Shown here piece after piece: positions 6,493-6,609 of a stretch of DNA of 6,609 nt (the first letter of the stretch is position 1; every line of letters begins with the position of its first letter). The translations under genes and the position numbers were made by a program. The notes beneath the pieces are model-generated. The model saw only the letters and a list, made by a program, of their open reading frames with translations. It was not told the DNA's origin and ran no database searches. The DNA comes from Spirochaetia bacterium UBA5550 (GTDB lineage: Bacteria > Spirochaetota > UBA4802 > UBA5550): assembly GCA_002425885.1 (NCBI GenBank), contig DINC01000280.1, forward strand, positions 4,039 to 10,647, written 5' to 3'.

Positions 6493-6577
6493 CTGTCATT
6501 TCGAACGTATGTGAGAAATCTAAAAATAATCATAAAAAACAGATTTCTCAGTCGCTGTCGCTTCTTCGAAATGACAG
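6493..6577. repeat. Double TGTCAT palindromic repeat (85 bp)
   Basis: The outer arms CTGTCATTTCGAA (6493-6505) and TTCGAAATGACAG (6565-6577) match perfectly over 13 bp. The inner arms TGAGAAATCT (6512-6521) and AGATTTCTCA (6541-6550) match perfectly over 10 bp, around a 19-base A-rich centre. The two halves face each other: a 28-base unit (6494-6521) and, on the other strand, a 36-base unit (6576 to 6541), both starting TGTCATTTCGAA and ending TGAGAAATCT but differing in the middle. Each half can also fold alone through ATTTC/GAAAT. This is a dispersed intergenic repeat of MITE or REP-like form, and no transposase is nearby. Confidence 0.75.
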
Positions 6578-6609
6578 ATCCGGATTATTCCAAACGTTAA
6601 CCGCTATAA

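Larger units (their letters stand above)
6291..6609. repeat. Non-coding upstream region bracketed by a 20-bp imperfect inverted repeat
   Basis: The stretch from the GH1 start to the end of the window has no credible gene. Its left edge (6291-6310) and right edge (6590-6609) are inverted copies that match at 16 of 20 positions, with a core of TAGCGGCTAACG (6294-6305) against CGTTAACCGCTA (6595-6606), one mismatch in 12. A weaker direct copy of the left core, TAGCAATTAACG, is at 6468-6479. The bracketed segment holds the TGTCAT hairpins, the 6434-6453 dyad and the promoter candidate. The layout resembles a short non-autonomous insertion with terminal inverted repeats. The right copy touches the window edge, so neither its outer limit nor a target duplication can be checked. 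Confidence 0.45.

Noticed and set aside
6294..6606. Integron attC site suggested by the CTAAC and GTTAACC ends
   Set aside because: The core motifs each break the RYYYAAC/GTTRRRY consensus, the span is far longer than attC sites, and no second inner pair of boxes is complementary.
1..6609. CRISPR array, tRNA or rRNA genes
   Set aside because: No regularly spaced direct repeats and no tRNA or rRNA signature were seen on either strand.

Overview
The window carries five protein-coding genes, all on the minus strand, so transcription runs from high to low coordinates. Together they fill about 82 to 6270. The right end (6271-6609) is non-coding and rich in repeats. The DNA leans to A+T. Every gene has a recognisable Shine-Dalgarno sequence (GAGGAG, AGAGGA, GAGAGG, AGGAG, AGAGGT), which argues against typical Bacteroidetes translation signals. 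A ferredoxin-dependent 2-oxoacid oxidoreductase points to an anaerobe. Palindromic repeats beginning TGTCAT are scattered through many bacterial genomes. I would guess a bacterium from an anaerobic, possibly uncultivated lineage, and I cannot name the phylum from this sequence alone.

Region 1 (6271-6609) is the upstream zone. It holds one short TGTCAT hairpin unit, one double TGTCAT palindrome, a near-perfect 8-bp dyad placed just downstream of a candidate extended -10 promoter that would read into the genes, and a 20-bp imperfect inverted repeat that brackets the whole zone.

Region 2 (3212-6270) is a two-gene glycosidase unit joined by an ATGA stop/start overlap. The first gene encodes a compact family GH1 beta-glycosidase with no signal peptide, so probably cytoplasmic. 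The second encodes a 609-residue fusion: about ten membrane segments resembling a DMT/EamA transporter, followed by a clan GH-A glycoside hydrolase domain. The charge pattern of the membrane loops suggests that the hydrolase domain faces outside the cytoplasm. A reasonable model, which is inference, is that the fusion trims a glycoside at the outer face of the membrane and perhaps moves or senses the product, while the GH1 enzyme finishes the hydrolysis inside.

Region 3 (82-3140) encodes a three-gene pyruvate/2-oxoacid:ferredoxin oxidoreductase in the order gamma-delta fusion, alpha, beta. The first two genes overlap by ATGA. An AT-rich 71-bp gap separates this unit from the glycosidases and may hold its own promoter. 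The enzyme would oxidise pyruvate or a similar 2-oxoacid from sugar breakdown to acyl-CoA plus CO2 and reduce ferredoxin, so the region could link sugar release to energy metabolism. A perfect 12-bp inverted repeat at 6-46 follows the last gene and may mark the end of the transcript.
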